DNA of 34,245 bases from Candidatus Amesbacteria bacterium RIFOXYB1_FULL_44_23 (GTDB lineage: Bacteria > Patescibacteriota > Microgenomatia > CAZETR01 > Amesbacteraceae), in contig MEXR01000038.1 of the NCBI GenBank assembly GCA_001773775.1, positions 1 to 34,245 on the forward strand. Direction: 5' to 3'. The notes under the pieces are model-generated. The model ran no database searches, had not been told where the DNA came from, and was given only the letters and a program-made list of their open reading frames with translations. Shown here one piece after another: positions 29,714 through 34,245 of this stretch. Within the stretch, counting starts at the first letter, position 1; each line of letters opens with the position of its first letter. The translations under genes were made by a program, and so were the position numbers.

Positions 29714-31069
29714 TTGAAGCTAAAAACCCGACCCCTAATGGAATCCTCCCTGCCCCTCCCCAATCCTCCTTCCAAAATAATACCCATAAAATATGCGGCT
29801 CAATTGTTGTCGGTTACCATCCCAACCTTACTTGAATGGAACGAGTTCAACATCCTCAAACCAACCATTACTCAGACCGGCGAGGTCGGTTATCGTGAAG
29901 AACAAATCAGCCAATTCCTAGCCATAAAACAACGCTCCCAAGGCGTCCAAGAGTCCCCAATAAACACCCCCCCTTCCACTCCTGCGTCTGCATCCATTAA
30001 TCAAACTGAAACTTTTAGTCCCATCTTGACCGTTAGTCAGCCTCCAATGGCCTCTCTTTTCCTGGCTTTTTTCTTATCTTTCGTCACCACCGTTTTCTCA
30101 CTAATGTTCATCCTCAACTTTCTACCCAACAGCGCAACAGATAAAAAAGCAACTTTAGCTTCACCGATCAGCAAATCTAGTATTTCCGAATCAACTACTC
30201 CCTTCTCCCCGATACATCTGCAGCCCCAAGCTAACCCAAACCGTCCCATGAGTGACGAAAATGTTTCTGGCCCCGAAAATGGACTCGCCGCACTTACTGA
30301 ATTCCCCGACAATCCATCAGGAAATGTCGCCGGAGCACAGACGACAAACACCATATCCCATCTCGATTTTGATTCAAACTCTAACAGTATCGGTATCGGC
30401 GCTTATGCCGAGACGGTCAATTTCGCTTCCGCTAAAGATACCTCCGATTCCGTCTTTGACCACGACGGCAATATTAAAGGCAATGCCCCAAACACTGGAA
30501 TGCTAGCAGCCGCCATCTTCACAAATCCAATCGGTCAATCAAGTAGTCTGGCAAACCAAACATTTGGTCTGAACTTACTACTGGTAGTTTTAGCCCTGGG
30601 TTTATTAACAACCCCCTTTATCCTCAAAAAACAACCGGCCTACCTTACCCCACCCGTAATGCCTGGACTGTTAGTATCAAACCCTCATTCCTTGGAGCAA
30701 AAAGTTCTCGAGGTAAATCAAAAAACTGACGGAACCGTCATTCTGCATTTCCAGGGACAAGAATACAAAGTCTGCAAACCTGAATTGGATAGTGAGTCAG
30801 ACCAATTTATCGAGCGGCTCATGAAGCTGGTTACTCCTGGTGTCAAAGAAATCGATTACGATGCCCTAAAAGACGAAGAAATCAAACTCAGCACTCCGCT
30901 AAGCAAAATTGTCACTCGACTTGGTTTCGTTGGTATTAAACGGGATTTATTTTTTCCCCGCACCTCCAAAAACCGGGTTCTTTTCCGACCTTACATCACC
31001 TCGACGGACTTAGCCTCTATGAACTTAAGCCCCAGTCAAATCTCACGAGAGTTTTTAAGCAGTAATTAA
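29714..31069 (+). CDS. Two-TM protein with MerR-like N-terminal HTH and C-terminal cytosolic domain
   Basis: IIPIKYAAQLLSVTIPTLLEWNEFNILKPTITQTGEVGYREEQISQFLAI; TM1 FLAFFLSFVTTVFSLMFILNFL; TM2 LNLLLVVLALGLLTTPFIL; C-terminal LSTPLSKIVTRLGFVGIKRDLFFPRTSKNRVLFRPYI. Start TTG 29714 or ATG 29738. Confidence 0.65.
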   Translation: MKLKTRPLMESSLPLPNPPSKIIPIKYAAQLLSVTIPTLLEWNEFNILKPTITQTGEVGYREEQISQFLAIKQRSQGVQESPINTPPSTPASASINQTETFSPILTVSQPPMASLFLAFFLSFVTTVFSLMFILNFLPNSATDKKATLASPISKSSISESTTPFSPIHLQPQANPNRPMSDENVSGPENGLAALTEFPDNPSGNVAGAQTTNTISHLDFDSNSNSIGIGAYAETVNFASAKDTSDSVFDHDGNIKGNAPNTGMLAAAIFTNPIGQSSSLANQTFGLNLLLVVLALGLLTTPFILKKQPAYLTPPVMPGLLVSNPHSLEQKVLEVNQKTDGTVILHFQGQEYKVCKPELDSESDQFIERLMKLVTPGVKEIDYDALKDEEIKLSTPLSKIVTRLGFVGIKRDLFFPRTSKNRVLFRPYITSTDLASMNLSPSQISREFLSSN

Positions 31070-31184
31070 AGCCAATCTCCAGGACCACTCAGGTCTGCCC
31101 AAGATCGTTGGTGTCTCACATCACTCCCTTCGCGCATAGCTAGACTAATCTAATTCTAATAAGCAATCTGCAAAACTAAAACTC

Positions 31185-34100
31185 ATGCCTCATTTACGCT
31201 CAGACAGCCAAACCAAAATCATACCCCTGGCCTCAGCCGCCGAAACCTTGGGTGTTTCCGTCGATACCCTCAAAGACTGGCACCAAAACGACATTCTCCG
31301 TTTTTCAGAAGCCAGCGATGGCTCCATCGGCTACACACCTGAGCAATTGGAATTATTCGCTTTGATCCAAAAAAACATTCCATCCTCCCTTAAAACTGGC
31401 GCCAGAAATGAAACGCCCAGCGTATCTAAAAAAATCATCAATTGGCTTGGTGAAGAATTTTACCAAGACGAGTCCATTGGGGATTATCTCAAATCCCAAA
31501 TCAAACAATCTCTGACTTTTGCCTATACTCCATCCTTCAAATCCCCTAACAAAAAGGCTCTGGCCATTTTCGTCTTAATCATATCCTTTCTCGGTCTGGC
31601 TTCATTTACACAAGCCTCCAGAATCAAGTATTTTGGAGGCAGGATCGCCCTTGCCTTTCAAGGTATCGGCCAAGACTATTCCGAACAAAAGGTTCTCGGT
31701 ACACAAACCAGTAAAATTCAACTCACTGGAAATATTATCTTCACTCTTCCTCTGGTCACCAAACAAAGTGTTGCCATAGGTGAAAATTTAAGCGTCGCTG
31801 GTGAAGGAGTTTTTACAGGCAACATCACCGCCCCCAATATTCTCTACGGCGTCAAGGCCGGAAATCATATCTCCATTACCGACGTCGCAAGCCAGCAGCC
31901 CACCATTTCTGTCGATCTTCCGCTCCTGGTTAGTTCTTTCCAGGGGGAATATGGTGACGTAGTCTTAACTGCCGGCAGTGATATTTCCATTAGCGGCACC
32001 ACCATTTCCAACACCTCCACGCTATCCACCGTCGTTGGCCGAGGGCACTGTAGTAACTGTCTAACCGACGCTGATATCAGCAACAGTCTGACCCTCGATA
32101 GCAGTGCCAATGTGTCCGGAACCGCTATTAAAACCGGGCTTGTCTCCACCGCTGTCGGAGGCACTGGCCTAACTACCTACACAGCCGGGGACATTATCTA
32201 CGCATCAGGCTCCAGTCAATTAGCAACCAGGTCAATTGGCTCAGAAGACGGTCAAATTCTGCAAGTGCTAAACGGTCTGCCTTCCTGGAGCACCCTTCCG
32301 CTTAATGCCTCTGGATCTGGAGCCACGACTTCCGGCGCTAATCTTGTTGGTGTTTATGACAACCTAAACAACTCCACTGCCACCAACCTCCAAACCATTC
32401 TCAGTGATTTTGATTCTGCCATCACTTCGGCCGGAGTTTCTCCGTTTTCAGTCGCAACCGACGTAACTTACGGAGATTATATCTACCCCACTACCAGCTC
32501 CAATGATTTTACTTTGGGCGGAGACGGTACTCCCGACGGGTCTACTCTCTTTTTTAATACCACTACCGCCAACCTTCAATTAGGCACAAACAACAGCGGG
32601 TCAGGCGGACTTGATGGTACACTAACACTTCTTTCATCTGGAAACGGTGTTACCGATGCCAGTTTAACTACCAACTCCACCGGAGATTTACTAATTCCTG
32701 ACAGCAACGTCGGCATCGGAGCTGCTCCATCAGATTTAGACGCTGACAACAATCCCTTCAAACTGGAAGTTGCCGGCAGCATTGGTCCAAATGTTGATGG
32801 TGCCTACGACTTAGGGTCACCTACCAGACAGTATCGAAACCTATACCTGACAGGGCAAACCACTTCTGGTGGAAATATTACCATTGCCAACTCAAACCCT
32901 TCTTTAACCTTGATCGACACTGACGCGGGGGGTGAACAGTACCAAATGAGTGTTGATGGAGAAATCCTCACCATCACCAACAACACCTCAGGTGAAGATG
33001 TCCTGGTCACCACCGTAGACGGAGATGTCGATCTGGCTGGTGGATCTGCCAACACCGGTTGCACTGTCGACAATTCAACTGGTGATCTAAACTGCTCCGG
33101 AACTGCCACCCTCACTGCACTTAACGCTATTGGGGTCGTTATAAACGACGCCTCAGGCGTACTTTCAACCGAAGCTCAACTCAATGTTTCCCGTGGCGGC
33201 ACTGGAATCGACTCCTCAGCAGCAGCTGACGGATCACTTCTCATAGGCAACGGTACCGGATTCACTCTGTCAACCATTACCGGAACCGCCAACCAGGTAA
33301 ACGTCACCAACGCAGCTGGCAGCATCACCCTATCCACTCCGCAAGACATCGCCACAACCTCAGCTCCTTCATTTGCCTCACTTAACTTAACCAGCGTTAA
33401 TAATCAATTAACTCTCGGCGCGACAGGCCAAACGACTTTGATTTCTGCCAATGCCCAAGCAGCGCCTAGAACAATCACTATTCCCACCGTCACCGCTTCT
33501 GATGATTTTATTTTGGCCAACGCCACCCAAACCTTGGACAATAAAACCATTGGCTCAACTGGCCTAATTTTCTCTGCAGCCGCAACAGATATCTCATCCG
33601 TCACCAACGAAGATCTCACGCTCATTGCTGCCGGTACTGGTCAGATTATTCTCAATGACACAGTTCAACTTGGCGATTTCCCTGCTTCAGTGCCCACGGC
33701 AGTCTCTGTCTGTCGCGACAGCGTCACAAATCAGCTAGTCCAATGCCCCGCCAATGCCAACAACACCACTCTCCAGCTGGCCTACGATGCCGGCAACGAC
33801 ATCACTACCACCGACAATCGAGATATTACCTTTAACCTGGCCGACACAACTACAGACTCAATTTTTTCAATCACCACATCAGCTGGGGCCTCAGGTTATA
33901 CCCAATTATCTCTTTCAGACGGATCGAATGCCACTCCACCATCACAACTGTTACTGCTAGAAAATCTAGATACAAACGAATCCCTTTCGTCCGGCATATT
34001 AGTCCAATCAGCAGCCGGAGGTTTAACCACAGCCATCGATCTCTCGGATTCCGAAATAGTTACCGCTCTTTCACTGGGGGCAAACGATATAACTGCTACA

Positions 34101-34245
34101 AACTATTCAATTACTGGGTCAAGTGGAACAATAACCACAGCTGGAGATCTTGCAGTAAATGGCGGTGACTTAACTACCAATCAGACTACCTTCAACCTGT
34201 TAAACACTACCGCCACCACTTTAAATATCGGTGGTGATGCCACAG
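31185..34245 (+). CDS. Giant surface fibre/adhesin-like protein with MerR-like N-terminal HTH and TM (truncated by right edge)
   Basis: Manual translation: MPHLRSDSQTKIIPLASAAETLGVSVDTLKDWHQNDILRFSEASDGSIGYTPEQLELFALIQ...KKALAIFVLIISFLGLASFTQAS...VGGTGLTTYTAGDIIYASGSSQLATRS...VSRGGTGIDSSAAADGSLLIGNGTGFTLSTITG...LDNKTIGSTGLIFSA; about 1020 codons with no stop. Confidence 0.85.
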   Translation, partial: MPHLRSDSQTKIIPLASAAETLGVSVDTLKDWHQNDILRFSEASDGSIGYTPEQLELFALIQKNIPSSLKTGARNETPSVSKKIINWLGEEFYQDESIGDYLKSQIKQSLTFAYTPSFKSPNKKALAIFVLIISFLGLASFTQASRIKYFGGRIALAFQGIGQDYSEQKVLGTQTSKIQLTGNIIFTLPLVTKQSVAIGENLSVAGEGVFTGNITAPNILYGVKAGNHISITDVASQQPTISVDLPLLVSSFQGEYGDVVLTAGSDISISGTTISNTSTLSTVVGRGHCSNCLTDADISNSLTLDSSANVSGTAIKTGLVSTAVGGTGLTTYTAGDIIYASGSSQLATRSIGSEDGQILQVLNGLPSWSTLPLNASGSGATTSGANLVGVYDNLNNSTATNLQTILSDFDSAITSAGVSPFSVATDVTYGDYIYPTTSSNDFTLGGDGTPDGSTLFFNTTTANLQLGTNNSGSGGLDGTLTLLSSGNGVTDASLTTNSTGDLLIPDSNVGIGAAPSDLDADNNPFKLEVAGSIGPNVDGAYDLGSPTRQYRNLYLTGQTTSGGNITIANSNPSLTLIDTDAGGEQYQMSVDGEILTITNNTSGEDVLVTTVDGDVDLAGGSANTGCTVDNSTGDLNCSGTATLTALNAIGVVINDASGVLSTEAQLNVSRGGTGIDSSAAADGSLLIGNGTGFTLSTITGTANQVNVTNAAGSITLSTPQDIATTSAPSFASLNLTSVNNQLTLGATGQTTLISANAQAAPRTITIPTVTASDDFILANATQTLDNKTIGSTGLIFSAAATDISSVTNEDLTLIAAGTGQIILNDTVQLGDFPASVPTAVSVCRDSVTNQLVQCPANANNTTLQLAYDAGNDITTTDNRDITFNLADTTTDSIFSITTSAGASGYTQLSLSDGSNATPPSQLLLLENLDTNESLSSGILVQSAAGGLTTAIDLSDSEIVTALSLGANDITATNYSITGSSGTITTAGDLAVNGGDLTTNQTTFNLLNTTATTLNIGGDAT

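Noticed and set aside
31167-31187. TGCAAAACT 7 nt before the giant-fibre ATG as another leaderless -10
   Set aside because: Lacks the TA start shared by the other sites; left out of the count.
31865-33625. Minus-strand ORFs inside the giant fibre gene
   Set aside because: Antisense shadows of a continuous reading frame with fibre-type motifs.
32150-34245. Tandem DNA repeats or CRISPR in the fibre region
   Set aside because: Similarity between GGTG modules is at protein level only; no regular near-identical DNA repeat with spacers was seen.

Overview
The window reads as one piece of a compact bacterial genome. I infer Candidate Phyla Radiation / Microgenomates-like from gene content; taxonomy was not tested. 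The left half is mostly minus strand: a GT4 glycosyltransferase (cut by the left edge), a class A beta-lactamase-like serine hydrolase, and a dense central-carbon cluster (PfkB kinase, archaeal-type class I FBP aldolase, split transketolase, rpe, gap, a strongly reduced pgk, rpiB, archaeal-type tpi). It also holds an ECF sigma factor with small membrane/Ig-like proteins, UppP, DUF5671/DUF2330 proteins, MscL, EF-P with an adjacent EpmA/GenX-type LysRS paralogue, and an SdpI-like protein. The right part is plus strand. It contains a complete and apparently catalytically competent F1 gene set (b, delta, alpha, gamma, beta, epsilon). In place of atpB/atpE there is a secreted-domain protein ending in a c-subunit-like hairpin with the RNP loop but no membrane carboxylate. 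An AT-rich intergenic region follows, then two paralogous membrane proteins with MerR-like N-termini; the second is a very large fibre-like surface protein running off the right edge. The three most interesting signals are: (1) the F1 ATPase paired with a carboxylate-less, ectodomain-bearing pseudo-c subunit; (2) the HTH-TM-giant-fibre proteins beside it; (3) a recurrent -10-like hexamer (TAnnnT) lying 6-7 nt before the start codon of about 15 genes, which implies leaderless transcription. Three genes absent from the ORF track were recovered by hand (1..935 -, 9286..9438 -, 14380..14559 +), as well as the open-ended giant gene 31185..34245 +.
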